Shown: positions 7,415-16,285 of the stretch, one piece after another
How the letters are laid out: each line of letters opens with the position of its first letter
Numbering within the stretch: position 1 is the first letter of the stretch
Assembly: GCF_000745835.1 (NCBI RefSeq)
Contig: NZ_JQKB01000015.1
Span: 1 to 64,000 of the forward strand
From: Belnapia moabensis DSM 16746
GTDB lineage: Bacteria; Pseudomonadota; Alphaproteobacteria; Acetobacterales; Acetobacteraceae
Reading direction: 5' to 3'
Length of the DNA stretch: 64,000 nucleotides
Translations under genes and position numbers: made by a program
The notes under the pieces: model-generated
What the model was told of the DNA's origin: nothing
The model's database searches: none
What the model saw: the letters and a program-made list of their open reading frames with translations, nothing else

Positions 7415-8500
7415 TTACGCCGCTTTCCGGGTGAGCGCCGGGTAGTCCGTGTAGCCATGCTCGTCGCCGCCGTAGAAGGTCTCCTTCTGCGACTGGGCGA
7501 GCGGGGCGCCGGTGCGGAGGCGCTCGACGAGGTCCGGGTTGGAGATGAAAGGACGGCCGAAGGCGATGGCGTCCGCACGGCCCTCGGCGAGCGCGGCCTG
7601 GGCCAGCGGCAGGTCGTAGCCGTTATTCGCCATGTAGGCGCCGGAGAAGGCGCGGCGGAGGGCCTGGAAGTCGAAGCCGCCCGCGTCGCGGGAGCCGCCG
7701 GTCGCGCCCTCCACCACATGCAGGTAGGCGAGGTTGAAGGGGGCGAGCGCCGCGACGGCGTGGTCGAAGAGCGCCTGCGGGTTGCTGTCGCGCATGTCGT
7801 TGGCGGGCGAGGCCGGAGAGATGCGGAGGCCGGTGCGCTCGCCGCCCCAGACGGAGGTGACGGCTTTCGTCACTTCGAGCAGGAGGCGGGTGCGGTTCTC
7901 GATGCTGCCGCCGTAGCGGTCCGTGCGCTGGTTGGTGCCGTCGCGGAGGAACTGGTCGATCAGGTAGCCATTGGCGCCATGGATCTCGACGCCGTCGAAG
8001 CCAGCTTCCTTCGCATTGCGGGCGGCGCGGCGGTAATCCTCGACGATGCCGGGGATCTCGTCGGTCTCGAGCGCGCGGGGGGTGACGAAGGGGGCGAAGC
8101 CGCTCTCGGTGAAGGCCTGGCCCTCCGGCTTGATCGCCGAGGGGGCGACGGGGAGGGCGCCATCCGGCTGCAGGCTCGGGTGGGAGATGCGGCCGACATG
8201 CCAGAGCTGGAGGAGGATGCGGCCGCCTTCGCGGTGGACGGCGTCCGTCACCTGGCGCCAGCCGGCGATCTGCTGCTCCGTGACGATGCCGGGGGTGTAG
8301 GCGTAGCCCTGGCCCTGCTGCGAGATCTGCGTCGCTTCGGCGATGATGAGGCCGGCGGTCGCGCGCTGGGCGTAGTAGGTGGCGTTCATCGGGCCGGGGA
8401 TGCCGGCGCTGCCGGTGCGGCTGCGGGTGAGCGGCGCCATCACCACGCGGTTCGGCAGGTCGATGGCGCCGAGGCGCACGGGCTGGAAGAGGTCGGTCAT
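7415..8500 (-). CDS. Old-yellow-enzyme family alkene reductase (NemA-like)
   Basis: An FMN flavoprotein of the OYE family (361 aa) that reduces activated C=C bonds or nitrate esters with NAD(P)H. Signs are MTDLFQPVRLGAIDLPNRVVMAPLTRSR at the N-terminus, GRILLQLWHVGRISHPSLQP, the substrate-binding 'GVEIHGANGYLIDQFLRDGTNQRTDRYGGS' region with the His/Asn pair, and the C-terminal FMN phosphate motif 'DAIAFGRPFISNPDLVERL'. The start at 8500 is the family start; the frame extends further upstream without support. A second, more distant OYE gene lies at 12999-14138. Confidence 0.92.
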   Translation of the reverse strand: MTDLFQPVRLGAIDLPNRVVMAPLTRSRTGSAGIPGPMNATYYAQRATAGLIIAEATQISQQGQGYAYTPGIVTEQQIAGWRQVTDAVHREGGRILLQLWHVGRISHPSLQPDGALPVAPSAIKPEGQAFTESGFAPFVTPRALETDEIPGIVEDYRRAARNAKEAGFDGVEIHGANGYLIDQFLRDGTNQRTDRYGGSIENRTRLLLEVTKAVTSVWGGERTGLRISPASPANDMRDSNPQALFDHAVAALAPFNLAYLHVVEGATGGSRDAGGFDFQALRRAFSGAYMANNGYDLPLAQAALAEGRADAIAFGRPFISNPDLVERLRTGAPLAQSQKETFYGGDEHGYTDYPALTRKAA

Positions 8501-8584
8501 CGGGCAGGCACTCTCATGTTGCGTTGCAGCGAGAGTTGGGCCGGCCCGGCGGATGATCCAATGCGTCGTGTCGATAGCGTCCAT

Positions 8585-9874
8585 TCACGGGTTGGATAGG
8601 GCGGCGTCCGCCGGCGGCGGGGCCTCGCGCGGCGGCAGGCGGCGGAGCAGCCAGAGCATGATGCTCATCGCCGGCAAGGCGGCGAGCGTCGTCATCAGGA
8701 AGAAGCCGGGCCAGGCGAGCCAGGCGGCGAGGAAGCCGGAGGCGCCGCCGAGGGTGCGGGTGGCAAAGGCGGCAAGCGAGGAAAGCAGCGCGTATTGCGT
8801 GGCGCTGAAGGCGCGGTTGGTGAGGCTCGAGAGATAGGCGAGGAAGGCGGCGTCGGCCATGCCGTCGGTGAAGTTCTCGATGCCGACCTGAGCCCAGAGC
8901 AGCGGCAGGTCGTGGCCCGCAAGCGCCAGCGCGACATACATCAGGTTGGAGAGCATCTGGCCGAAGCCGGTCAGCACCAGGGCGCGGGCGATGCCGAGGC
9001 GGCGGACCAGCCAGCCGCCGGCGAGCGCGCCGGCAAGGATGGCGAGTAGGCCGAAGACGTTGTTGATCGCCGCCAGCTCCAGCCGGGTGAAGCCGAGCTG
9101 GGCGTAGAAGGGCTGGGTCATCACGCCGGCCAGCGCCTCGCCGAGCTTGAAGAGCACGACGAAGAGCAGGATCGCCAGCCAGTGGCGGCGCTGCATGAAG
9201 TCGATGAAGGGGTCGATGATGGCGGCGCGGAGGCGGCCGCCGGGCGCCGCCGCCGGGCGGGGCGGGGCGGCGGGCTCCGGGGCGAGGAGGACGGCCAGGA
9301 GGCCGATGCCGATGAGCGCGGCGCAGAGGCCATAGCCGAGGGCCCAGCCGCCGAGTTCGGTGACGGCCAGCGCTCCGGCGCCGCTGGCCAGCAGGGCGCC
9401 GCGATAGCCCCAGACATAGAGGGCGAGGCCGTAGCCCTGCTCGTTCTCCTCCAGCAGGTCGATGCGGTAGGCGTCGACCACGACATCCTGGCTGGCGGAG
9501 AGGAAGGCGACGAAGGCGGCCAGGGCGAAGGTGGCGGCGTAGCCGGTGGGCGTCGGCGTGGTGAGGCCGAGGGCGGCGATGGCGAGGATCAGCGCCGGCT
9601 GGATGCAGGCGAGCCAGCCGCGGCGGCGGCCGAGGGCGCGGAAGACGGGCGGGGCGAGCTGGTCCAGCGCCGGGGCCCAGAGGAATTTCAGCGTGTAGGC
9701 CAGGCCAAGCGAGGCGGTGAGGCCGATCAGCTCGACCGAGAGGCCCTGCTCCGACAGCCAGCGGCGCAGCGTGGCGGCGGTCAGCGGCAGGGGGATGCCG
9801 GAGGCGAAGCCGAGGGCGAGCAGCACGAGGTATCGGCGGTCGCGCCACCAGGCGGAAGGAGCGGGATGCGGCAT
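8585..9874 (-). CDS. MFS permease of the AmpG type
   Basis: A 429-residue integral membrane protein with about 12 hydrophobic helices. The N-terminus (WWRDRRYLVLLALGFASGIPLPLT) and 'WLSEQGLSVELIGLTASLGLAYTLKFLWAPALDQ' are typical for AmpG-like permeases, which import GlcNAc-anhydromuramyl peptides in cell-wall recycling. The central charged loop 'GRRRGWL' and the segment 'SASQDVVVDAYRIDLL' also fit. No other cell-wall recycling gene is adjacent, so the substrate is inferred from family only. Confidence 0.82.
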   Translation of the reverse strand: MPHPAPSAWWRDRRYLVLLALGFASGIPLPLTAATLRRWLSEQGLSVELIGLTASLGLAYTLKFLWAPALDQLAPPVFRALGRRRGWLACIQPALILAIAALGLTTPTPTGYAATFALAAFVAFLSASQDVVVDAYRIDLLEENEQGYGLALYVWGYRGALLASGAGALAVTELGGWALGYGLCAALIGIGLLAVLLAPEPAAPPRPAAAPGGRLRAAIIDPFIDFMQRRHWLAILLFVVLFKLGEALAGVMTQPFYAQLGFTRLELAAINNVFGLLAILAGALAGGWLVRRLGIARALVLTGFGQMLSNLMYVALALAGHDLPLLWAQVGIENFTDGMADAAFLAYLSSLTNRAFSATQYALLSSLAAFATRTLGGASGFLAAWLAWPGFFLMTTLAALPAMSIMLWLLRRLPPREAPPPADAALSNP

Positions 9875-10050
9875 CCTGCCCGGCTAGCAGAAGCGCGGGC
9901 GGCTCGCCATGGCGCTGGCCGGTGGCGGAAAGGGATGGGCAAGGACTTCGTCTGCGACACCGCCGCGCGGCGTACCCGATGGCAGCGGGCCGGTCTCTAA
10001 GTAGTTTAGCGACCAGCGGGTTTCAGAGCATCTGGCGAAGCCGGCTCCCG

Positions 10051-10150
10051 CCTGGTGTCCTTCCGCCGCCTTGCCGCGGAAGGCAGGGCGAGGCCCGGGG
10101 CGTCAGGCGATCATCCAGGTGCCCCCGCAGAACCGCGAAGCGGTTGTGCG
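10051..10150. repeat. Dispersed intergenic repeat, copy 1 (two hairpins)
   Basis: The segment begins with GGTGTCCTTCCGC, forms a stem CCTTCCGC/GCGGAAGG, and ends with a second stem around AACCGC-gaa-GCGGTT flanked by CCGCA/TGCGG. A clearly related sequence occurs at 16180-16280. It occupies the 284-bp gap between the AmpG-like and lipoprotein genes, in which I see no coding sequence. Confidence 0.65.
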
Positions 10151-10158
10151 GGATGGCC

Positions 10159-10767
10159 TCAGGAGCGTCCGCCGCCGCTCCCTCCGCCGCCGTCCTGGCC
10201 GCGCGGCGAGCCGAGGCGGTCCTGGCGATCGAGCTCCTGCGCGGCGAAGGCGGTGGCGGCGGCGACGCGCGGCAGGGCGGGGAGGTTCGACAGGCGCTGG
10301 AGGGTAGCGGCGCCGCCGGCTGGGAAGGCGGGGTTGGAGAGGATGCGCTCGGCGCCTGCCTGGTCGCCGGCATTGATGGCGCGGGAGGCGGCGTAGAGCG
10401 ACTGCACCACCGGCTGGGCTTGGGCATTCGGGGCGATGCCGATGGCGGGGCGAAGCTCATTCAGCCCATCCGTGAAGAGCGGGCCGATGGGGCCGTTGAA
10501 GCCGCGCCAGCGCGGGCCGTAGGGCAGCTCGGTCGCCAGGTATTCGTAATTGGCGACGGCGCGGGCGGCGGCGGCGGGGTTGCCGGCGAGGCTCGCCGGA
10601 CTGCCGAAGGCATAGGCGCTGCCGATGATCGCCGCGCGGGCCGGGTCGCCGGCGCCCTGTACGGCATCGGGGGGCAGGGTGGCGTAGCCCTGGGGCGGCA
10701 GGTCGGGGGTCACGCAGCCGGCGAGGAGGGCGAGCGTCGCCAGGAGAGGGAGGGTCGGGCGGGGCAT
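10159..10767 (-). CDS. Putative outer-membrane or periplasmic lipoprotein, 202 aa
   Basis: The ATG at 10767 gives a signal peptide MPRPTLPLLATLALLAGC with a lipobox (LAGC) whose Cys18 would be lipidated; +2 is Val, compatible with outer-membrane sorting. The mature part (PNYEYLATELPYGPRW-like segment, then 'FNGPIGPLFTDGLNELRPAI') is soluble with Ala-rich helices and ends in a Gly/Ser-rich tail. I do not recognise a characterised family. It is transcribed divergently from the FMN-dehydrogenase gene with a 106-bp shared promoter region. Confidence 0.75.
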   Translation of the reverse strand: MPRPTLPLLATLALLAGCVTPDLPPQGYATLPPDAVQGAGDPARAAIIGSAYAFGSPASLAGNPAAAARAVANYEYLATELPYGPRWRGFNGPIGPLFTDGLNELRPAIGIAPNAQAQPVVQSLYAASRAINAGDQAGAERILSNPAFPAGGAATLQRLSNLPALPRVAAATAFAAQELDRQDRLGSPRGQDGGGGSGGGRS

Positions 10768-10873
10768 TGGTGGTTCCTCTTTTGGTCCTTCAGCGCCGGG
10801 CAGGGCGGCGGGTTGCCTTCGGCGGCATTGCCATGAAGATAGGGGGCAAGGAACAGGATAGGGAGGGGACTGC

Positions 10874-12121
10874 ATGAGCAGCACCGTGGCGGAGACGCCG
10901 GCCGCGCGGCTGCGACGGCGCTTCCCAAGCTTCGGCGACCTGGAAAGGCGGGCGCGCTGGCGGGTGGCGCGCTTCGCCTATGATTTCGTCGCGGGCGGCG
11001 TGGGCGATGGGGCGCCAAATGTCGCGCATAACCGGGCAGCGATGGATGCGGTGCGGATCGTGCCGCGCTATGCGCTGGATGTCTCGGCGGTATCGGTGCG
11101 GACGGAGCTGTTCGGGCGCATCTACAACGCGCCGGTGGGCGTGGCGCCGATGGGCAATGTCGGCATGGTCTGGCCGGGGGCGGATGCGATCCTCGCCGCG
11201 GCGGCGCAGAAGGCGGGCATCCCCTACGTGTCGTCCACCGTCGCCAATGTGGCGATGGAGGAGCTGGCGCGGATCGCGCCGGATGTCTTCTGGTTCCAGC
11301 TCTACGGCTTGCCGGGGGAGAGGCATGCGCTGTCCTTCGACCTGATCCGGCGGGCGGAGGCGGTGGGGGCGCATGCGCTGGTCGTCACCCTCGACGTGCC
11401 GGCGCGGCAGAAGCGGGTGCATGACGTGCGCAACGGGCTGGTGATGCCGTTCCGGTACAGGCCGCGCACGGTGTTCGATATCGCGCGGGCGCCGGCCTGG
11501 GCGGTGGCCTCGCTCAGGGCGGGGCTGCCGAGCTTCCCCAACATGCGGGCCTATGTCGGCGAGGGGGCGGGGCTCGCCGAGATGGCGGGCTTCGTGCAGC
11601 GGAGCATGGTGACGGGCGTGACCTGGGAGGATATCGCGCGCTTCCGCGATGCCTGGCCGCGGGCGCTGGTGCTGAAGGGGCTGCAGCATCCGGAGGATGC
11701 GGAGCGGGCGGTGCAGCTCGGCGTCGATGGGATCTGGGTGTCGAACCATGGGGGGCGGCAATTCGACGCGGCGCCGGCCTCGATCGACACGGTGCCGGCG
11801 ATCGCGGCGCAGGTCGCGGGGCGGGCGAAGGTGCTGTTCGACGGGTCGATCCGCTCGGGGCTGGATGTGCTGCGGGCGGTGGCGGTGGGGGCGGATATGT
11901 GCTTCGCGGGGCGGGCCTTCCTCTATGCCGTGGCGGCGCTCGGGGAGGCGGGGGGCGATCATGCGGCGGCGGACTTCGCCGAGGAGATCCGGGGGACCTT
12001 CGCGCAGGCGGGGGTGCTGAGCGTGGCCGATGCGCCGCGGGCGACGGTGCTGCATCCCGGCGCGGTGCGGTTCGAGCCGCCGCGGAATGCGCCGGGGCAG
12101 GCTGCGATCAATCCTGGCTGA
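10874..12121 (+). CDS. FMN-dependent alpha-hydroxyacid dehydrogenase (lactate dehydrogenase-like)
   Basis: A member of the lactate/glycolate oxidase/mandelate dehydrogenase family (415 aa), oxidising L-2-hydroxyacids to 2-oxoacids. The N-terminal 'RARWRVARFAYDFVAGGVGDG', 'PVGVAPMGNVGMVWPGAD', the FMN lysine region LKGLQHPEDAERAVQLGVDG and the catalytic VSNHGGRQ with active-site histidine and arginine are all present, then FDGSIRSGLDVLRAVAVGAD. It lacks the membrane-binding loop of LldD only as far as can be judged by eye. The substrate is not determined. The start is preceded by GGGAGGGGACTGC. Confidence 0.9.
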   Translation: MSSTVAETPAARLRRRFPSFGDLERRARWRVARFAYDFVAGGVGDGAPNVAHNRAAMDAVRIVPRYALDVSAVSVRTELFGRIYNAPVGVAPMGNVGMVWPGADAILAAAAQKAGIPYVSSTVANVAMEELARIAPDVFWFQLYGLPGERHALSFDLIRRAEAVGAHALVVTLDVPARQKRVHDVRNGLVMPFRYRPRTVFDIARAPAWAVASLRAGLPSFPNMRAYVGEGAGLAEMAGFVQRSMVTGVTWEDIARFRDAWPRALVLKGLQHPEDAERAVQLGVDGIWVSNHGGRQFDAAPASIDTVPAIAAQVAGRAKVLFDGSIRSGLDVLRAVAVGADMCFAGRAFLYAVAALGEAGGDHAAADFAEEIRGTFAQAGVLSVADAPRATVLHPGAVRFEPPRNAPGQAAINPG

Positions 12122-12176
12122 AAATGCGCCGGAGGGCGCGGCGTGCGGCATGATCGACGGCGGGGAGGCCGCCGCC

Positions 12177-12983
12177 ATGGATGCCGATCGGAATTTCCGG
12201 GGCTCGGTCCCGGCGCTGTACGACCGCTATCTCGGGCCGATGATCTTCGCGCCCTATGCGGCGGACATGGCGGCGCGGCTGGCGGGACTGACGCAGGGGC
12301 ATCTGCTGGAGACGGCGGCGGGGACGGGCATCGTCACGCGGGCGCTGGATGCGGTGCTGCCGCCGGGTGTCGGCATCGTGGCGACGGACCTCAATCAGCC
12401 GATGCTGGATCATGCGGCGGGGCGGCTGTCTTCCACGCGGGTGAGCTGGCGGCAGGCGGATGCGCAGGCGCTGCCCTTCCCCGATGGGATGTTCGATGCC
12501 GTGGTCTGCCAGTTCGGGGTGATGTTCTTCCCGGACAAGGCGCGGGCCTTCGCCGAGGCGCATCGGGTGCTGAAGCCGGGCGGGCGTCTGCTGTTCAGCT
12601 TCTGGGACCGGATCGAGGCGAATGACTTCGCCGATGCGGTAGTGAAGGCGGTGGCGCGGCTGTTCCCGGATAATCCGCCGATGTTCCTGGCGCGGACGCC
12701 GCATGGACATCACGACACGGCGCCGCTCCGCGCGCTGCTGCGGGAGGCCGGGTTCGGGACGGTAGGGGCGGAGGCCGTCGAGCGGGAGAGCCGGGCGGCG
12801 GAGGCGCGGGCTGTTGCCATCGGCTTCTGCCAGGGGACGCCGATGCGGGGCGAGATCGAGGCGCGGGGCGACGGGGCGCTGGCGGCGGCGACGGAGGCGG
12901 CGGCGGATGCCGTTGCGGCACGGTTCGGCGCCGGGCCGGTCGCAGGGCGGATCAGGGCGCAGGTGGTGACGGCGGTGCGGTAG
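12177..12983 (+). CDS. Class I SAM-dependent methyltransferase
   Basis: A 268-residue methyltransferase with motif I LLETAAGTGIVTRALD, motif II region VGIVATDLNQPMLDHA, the ADAQALPFPDGMFDAVVCQF segment and HRVLKPGGRLLFSFWD. These place it in the UbiE/arsenite/menaquinone-like Methyltransf_11 group of unknown substrate. GGGGAGG lies 8 nt before the ATG at 12177, which I prefer to an ATG nine codons upstream. It follows the hydroxyacid dehydrogenase by 55 bp and may be co-transcribed. Confidence 0.85.
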   Translation: MDADRNFRGSVPALYDRYLGPMIFAPYAADMAARLAGLTQGHLLETAAGTGIVTRALDAVLPPGVGIVATDLNQPMLDHAAGRLSSTRVSWRQADAQALPFPDGMFDAVVCQFGVMFFPDKARAFAEAHRVLKPGGRLLFSFWDRIEANDFADAVVKAVARLFPDNPPMFLARTPHGHHDTAPLRALLREAGFGTVGAEAVERESRAAEARAVAIGFCQGTPMRGEIEARGDGALAAATEAAADAVAARFGAGPVAGRIRAQVVTAVR

Positions 12984-12998
12984 GGCGGCTTCCCTGCC

Positions 12999-14138
12999 TC
13001 AGGGCCTGGGCGCGGGCGCCGGCCAGCCATGCGAGTTCTCGGAGCCCGGGCGGTTCTTCAGCCACCATGACCAGTCCTGCGGCAGGAGCGAGAAGGGATC
13101 GCCATGCGCCAGCTCGCGCGCGGCCCAGACCGGCCAGTGGGGGTTAGCGAGCGCCGGGCGGCCGAGGAAGACGAGGTCGATCAGCTCCTCGCGGATCACC
13201 CGGTCGGCGATGGCGGGCGTGCCGAGGTTCCAACTGACCGCGACCGGGATGCCGCATTCGCGCCGGACGCGGTTGCCCCGCTCCACCATGAAGGCGGCCT
13301 GCGCAAAGGGCGGCTCGCGCAGGTCGTCGGTGTTCATCCCGAGGCTGAGGTCGGCGAGGTCCAGGCCGTGCCGCTTCAGCTCGCCGACCGCCCAGACCGC
13401 GTCGTCGAACTGCACGCCGTCCGGGTGGAAGTCGTCGGAGCCGAGGCGCATGGTCAGCGGCAGGCGCTCCGGCCAGACGGCGCGCACAGCGTCCAGCGCC
13501 TCGCGGTGGAAGCGCAGGCGGTTTTCCAGGCTGCCGCCATAGGCGTCGGTCCGCTGGTTGGCGAGCGGGGAGAAGAAGCTGGCGCCGAGATAGCCATGGG
13601 CGAAATGCATCTCCAGCCACTCGAAGCCGGCATCCAGGGCGCGGCGCGCGGCATCGGCATAGGCGCGGTGCAGGTCGTGGATCTCGGGGATGCTCAGCTC
13701 ATGCACCGGGAAGGGGTAGCGGCCGCCGAAGGGGATGGCGGAGGGCCCACGGACCTGCCAGCCATCCGGGTGGTCCGGGGCGATCTGCCGCTTGCCCTCC
13801 CAAGGCTTCTGCTCGCTGCCCTTGCGCCCGGTATGGCCGAGCTGGATGGCGGGGACGGCGCCCATCTCCTTCACCATGGCGCAGACGCGGGCCAGGCCCT
13901 CGACCTGGGCATCGTCCCAGATCCCGGCACAGCAGGTGCCGGTGCGGCCGTCGGGGGTGATGGCGATCTGCTCGGGGAAGACCAGGCCGAAGCCGCCGGC
14001 GGCGCGCGAGCCCATCAGCATCACATGGTAGTCGCCCATCCGGCCGTCCACCGAGCGGTACATCGTCATGGGCGACATGGCGATGCGGTTGCGCAGGGTG
14101 ATGCCCTTGAGCGTGTAGGGGCTGAACAGGTCGGGCAT
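12999..14138 (-). CDS. OYE-family NADH:flavin oxidoreductase
   Basis: A second old-yellow-enzyme-type protein (379 aa) of the YqjM/2,4-dienoyl-CoA reductase-like branch. It shows MPDLFSPYTLKGITLRNRIAMSPMTMY, 'AIQLGHTGRKGSEQKPWEG', 'WLEMHFAHGYLGASFFSPLA ... TDAYGGSLENRLRFHREALD', and the FMN-binding 'LIDLVFLGRPALANPHWPVW'. The histidine pair and the YGGS motif are intact. It is followed on the same strand, with a gap of about 80 bp, by an aldo/keto reductase gene upstream in transcription order; both could act on carbonyl/enone compounds, which is inference. Confidence 0.9.
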   Translation of the reverse strand: MPDLFSPYTLKGITLRNRIAMSPMTMYRSVDGRMGDYHVMLMGSRAAGGFGLVFPEQIAITPDGRTGTCCAGIWDDAQVEGLARVCAMVKEMGAVPAIQLGHTGRKGSEQKPWEGKRQIAPDHPDGWQVRGPSAIPFGGRYPFPVHELSIPEIHDLHRAYADAARRALDAGFEWLEMHFAHGYLGASFFSPLANQRTDAYGGSLENRLRFHREALDAVRAVWPERLPLTMRLGSDDFHPDGVQFDDAVWAVGELKRHGLDLADLSLGMNTDDLREPPFAQAAFMVERGNRVRRECGIPVAVSWNLGTPAIADRVIREELIDLVFLGRPALANPHWPVWAARELAHGDPFSLLPQDWSWWLKNRPGSENSHGWPAPAPRP

Positions 14139-14217
14139 GGGACCTTGCTGAGGATATGCCGCGGGATACTGGCGGATCGGGCGGCCGCTGGCGAGCGGCC
14201 CGTCGCGGCGGTGCGCG

Positions 14218-15090
14218 TCAGGCGGCGGTGCCGATACCGTCCAGCGCGGCCATCGCATCGGCCGGCAGGACGAGGTCGGCGGCGGCGAGGTTCTCCCGCA
14301 GATGCGCGGCGGAGGAGGTGCCGGGGATCAGCAGGATGTTGGGCGAGCGGCGCAGCAGCCAAGCGAGCGCCACCTGCATCGGCGTGGCACCGAGCCGCTC
14401 CGCGACGCCGGAGAGGGTGGAGGATTGCAGCGGGCTGAAGCCGCCGAGCGGGAAGGAGGGCACGTAGGGGATGCCGTCGCCGGCGAGGGCGTCGATCAGG
14501 GCATCGTCGCCGCGATGGGCTAGGTTGTACTGGTTCTGCACGCAGGCGATGGCGCAGAGGCGGCGGCCTTCCGCCACCTGCGTCGGCGTGACGTTGCTGA
14601 GGCCGATGTGGCGGACGAGGCCGTGGCGTTGCAGCTCGGCGAGCGCGGTGAGCGGGGCTTCGATGGAGCCTTCGGCGGGGCCGTGGACGTCGAACATGAT
14701 GCGGAGGTTGACGACCTCCAGCGCATCCAGGCCGAGGTTGCGGAGGTTGTCGTGGACGGCCTGGGTCAGCTCTGCAGCCGAGAAGGCGGGGAGCCAGGCG
14801 CCCTTGTCGTCGCGCCGGGCGCCGATCTTGGTGACGAGGGTGAGGTTGGCGGGATAGGGCGCCAGGGCCTCGCGGATGAGCTGGTTGGTGATGTGGGGGC
14901 CGTAGAAATCGCTGGTGTCGATATGGTCCACGCCGGCGGCGACGGCGGCGCGGAGCACGGCCAGCGCCGCGTCCCGGTCGCGCGGCGGGCCGAAGACGCC
15001 GGGGCCGGCGAGCTGCATGGCGCCGTAGCCGAGGCGCTTCACGGGGCGGCTGCCGAGCTGGAAGGTGCCGGCCTGGTCGATGCTGGTCAT
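14218..15090 (-). CDS. Aldo/keto reductase
   Basis: A 290-residue NADPH-dependent aldo/keto reductase with the catalytic tetrad visible: Asp in HIDTSDFYGPH with the following Tyr, Lys in LVTKIGARRDD, and His in the region 'NLRIMFDVHG' where the more usual His-x-x-x is shifted. The NADPH-binding end 'LIPGTSSAAHLRENLAA' is clear. It is transcribed divergently from a LysR regulator with a palindromic operator-like site between them, so it is the probable target of that regulator. Confidence 0.88.
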   Translation of the reverse strand: MTSIDQAGTFQLGSRPVKRLGYGAMQLAGPGVFGPPRDRDAALAVLRAAVAAGVDHIDTSDFYGPHITNQLIREALAPYPANLTLVTKIGARRDDKGAWLPAFSAAELTQAVHDNLRNLGLDALEVVNLRIMFDVHGPAEGSIEAPLTALAELQRHGLVRHIGLSNVTPTQVAEGRRLCAIACVQNQYNLAHRGDDALIDALAGDGIPYVPSFPLGGFSPLQSSTLSGVAERLGATPMQVALAWLLRRSPNILLIPGTSSAAHLRENLAAADLVLPADAMAALDGIGTAA

Positions 15091-15153
15091 GGGGGTTCTC
15101 CTTGGCGCCCGGCAGAGTTAGGACCTGCCGGATTGCGCGAGAACCGGGAATGA

Positions 15154-15172
15154 TCCGCACGACCTGTGCGGA
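15154..15172. promoter_or_regulatory. LysR-type operator palindrome
   Basis: TCCGCAC (15154-15160) and GTGCGGA (15166-15172) form a perfect inverted repeat with a 5-bp spacer, matching the T-N11-A dyad geometry of LysR-type recognition sites. It lies 10 bp before the LysR start and 63 bp before the divergent aldo/keto reductase start. Confidence 0.6.
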
Positions 15173-15182
15173 ATAACGGACA

Positions 15183-16109
15183 ATGGCGGCCGATCTAGGT
15201 GAGTTGCAGGCCTTCCTGGCGGTAGCCCGGGCGGGGGGATTCCGTGAGGCAGGGCGGGCGGCGGGGGCCAGCGCCTCCGGCCTCAGCGAGGCGGTGCGGC
15301 GGCTGGAGACGCGGCTCGGCGTGCGGCTGCTGCACCGGACGACGCGGAGCGTGCGGCCGACCGAGGCGGGGGAGCGGCTGCTGGAGCGGCTGGGGCCGGC
15401 GCTCGGCGAGGTGGAGGCGGCGATGGATCTCGTCAACGGCTTCCGCGACCGGCCGGTGGGGACGCTGCGGCTCAACGTGCCGGTCAGCGCGGCGCGGCTG
15501 GTGCTGCCGGGGATCGTGCCGGGCTTCCTCGCGGCCTATCCCGACATCCGGCTGGAGGTCACGGCGGAGGATGGGTTCGTCGATGTGCTGGCGGCGGGCT
15601 GCGATGCAGGCATCCGCTACGACGAGCGGCTGGAGGCGGACATGATCGCGGTGCCGATCGGCCCGCGGGTGCAGCGCTTCGCCACGGCGGCGGCACCGGA
15701 CTATCTCGACCGGCGTGGACGGCCGGAGCATCCGCGCGAGTTGCTGGGACATGCCTGCCTGCGGGGGCGCTTCCCGAGCGGGAACATGCCGGCCTGGGAA
15801 TTCGAGCGGGAGGGCGAGACGGTGCGGGTCGATCCCACGGGGCCGCTGATCGTCAATATCGGCGGAGCGGTGGATCTGTCGGTGGAGGCGGCGGTCGGCG
15901 GCGCGGGGATCGTCGCGTTGTTCGAAGACTGGCTGCGGCCGTATCTCGACAGCGGGGCGCTAGAGGCGGTGCTGGAGCCGTGGTGGCCGTCCTTCTCGGG
16001 GCCCTTCCTGTACTATTCGGGGCGGCGGCTGGTGCCGGCGCCGCTCAGGGCCTTCATCGATTACATCAAGGCGGCTGCCCTTCGCACTGGCGCTCGTAAC
16101 CCGCTCTGA
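15183..16109 (+). CDS. LysR-family transcriptional regulator
   Basis: A 308-residue regulator: N-terminal winged HTH (LGELQAFLAVARAGGFREAG through SEAVRRLETRLGVRLLHRTT, residues 5-52) and a type 2 periplasmic-binding-like effector domain with 'VGTLRLNVPVSAARLVLPGI' and 'DAGIRYDERLEADMIAVPIG'. This is the subclass typical of regulators next to oxidoreductases. It is divergent from the aldo/keto reductase and overlaps a palindromic operator. The effector is unknown. Confidence 0.93.
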   Translation: MAADLGELQAFLAVARAGGFREAGRAAGASASGLSEAVRRLETRLGVRLLHRTTRSVRPTEAGERLLERLGPALGEVEAAMDLVNGFRDRPVGTLRLNVPVSAARLVLPGIVPGFLAAYPDIRLEVTAEDGFVDVLAAGCDAGIRYDERLEADMIAVPIGPRVQRFATAAAPDYLDRRGRPEHPRELLGHACLRGRFPSGNMPAWEFEREGETVRVDPTGPLIVNIGGAVDLSVEAAVGGAGIVALFEDWLRPYLDSGALEAVLEPWWPSFSGPFLYYSGRRLVPAPLRAFIDYIKAAALRTGARNPL

Positions 16110-16179
16110 CCTGTTGCCTACTCGCGCGGAATACCCGATCCGGGTTTTGCCCAGGAACGCCTACCGGCACCGGCCCCTG

Positions 16180-16280
16180 CCCGGTGTCCTTCCGCGGCTT
16201 TGCCGTGGAAGGCTGTGCGAGACCTTGGGTCTTGAGCGACAATCCGGGGCCTCCGCAAAACTGCGCAGCGGTTTTGTGGG
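16180..16280. repeat. Dispersed intergenic repeat, copy 2 (two hairpins)
   Basis: This has the same architecture as the element at 10051-10150: GGTGTCCTTCCGC opening, stem CCTTCCGC/GTGGAAGG with one variant base, then a second stem CCGCAAAACTGC/GCGGTTTTGTGG. Compensating changes between the copies preserve both stems. It fills the gap between two convergent genes. Confidence 0.65.
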
Positions 16281-16285
16281 GAGTA

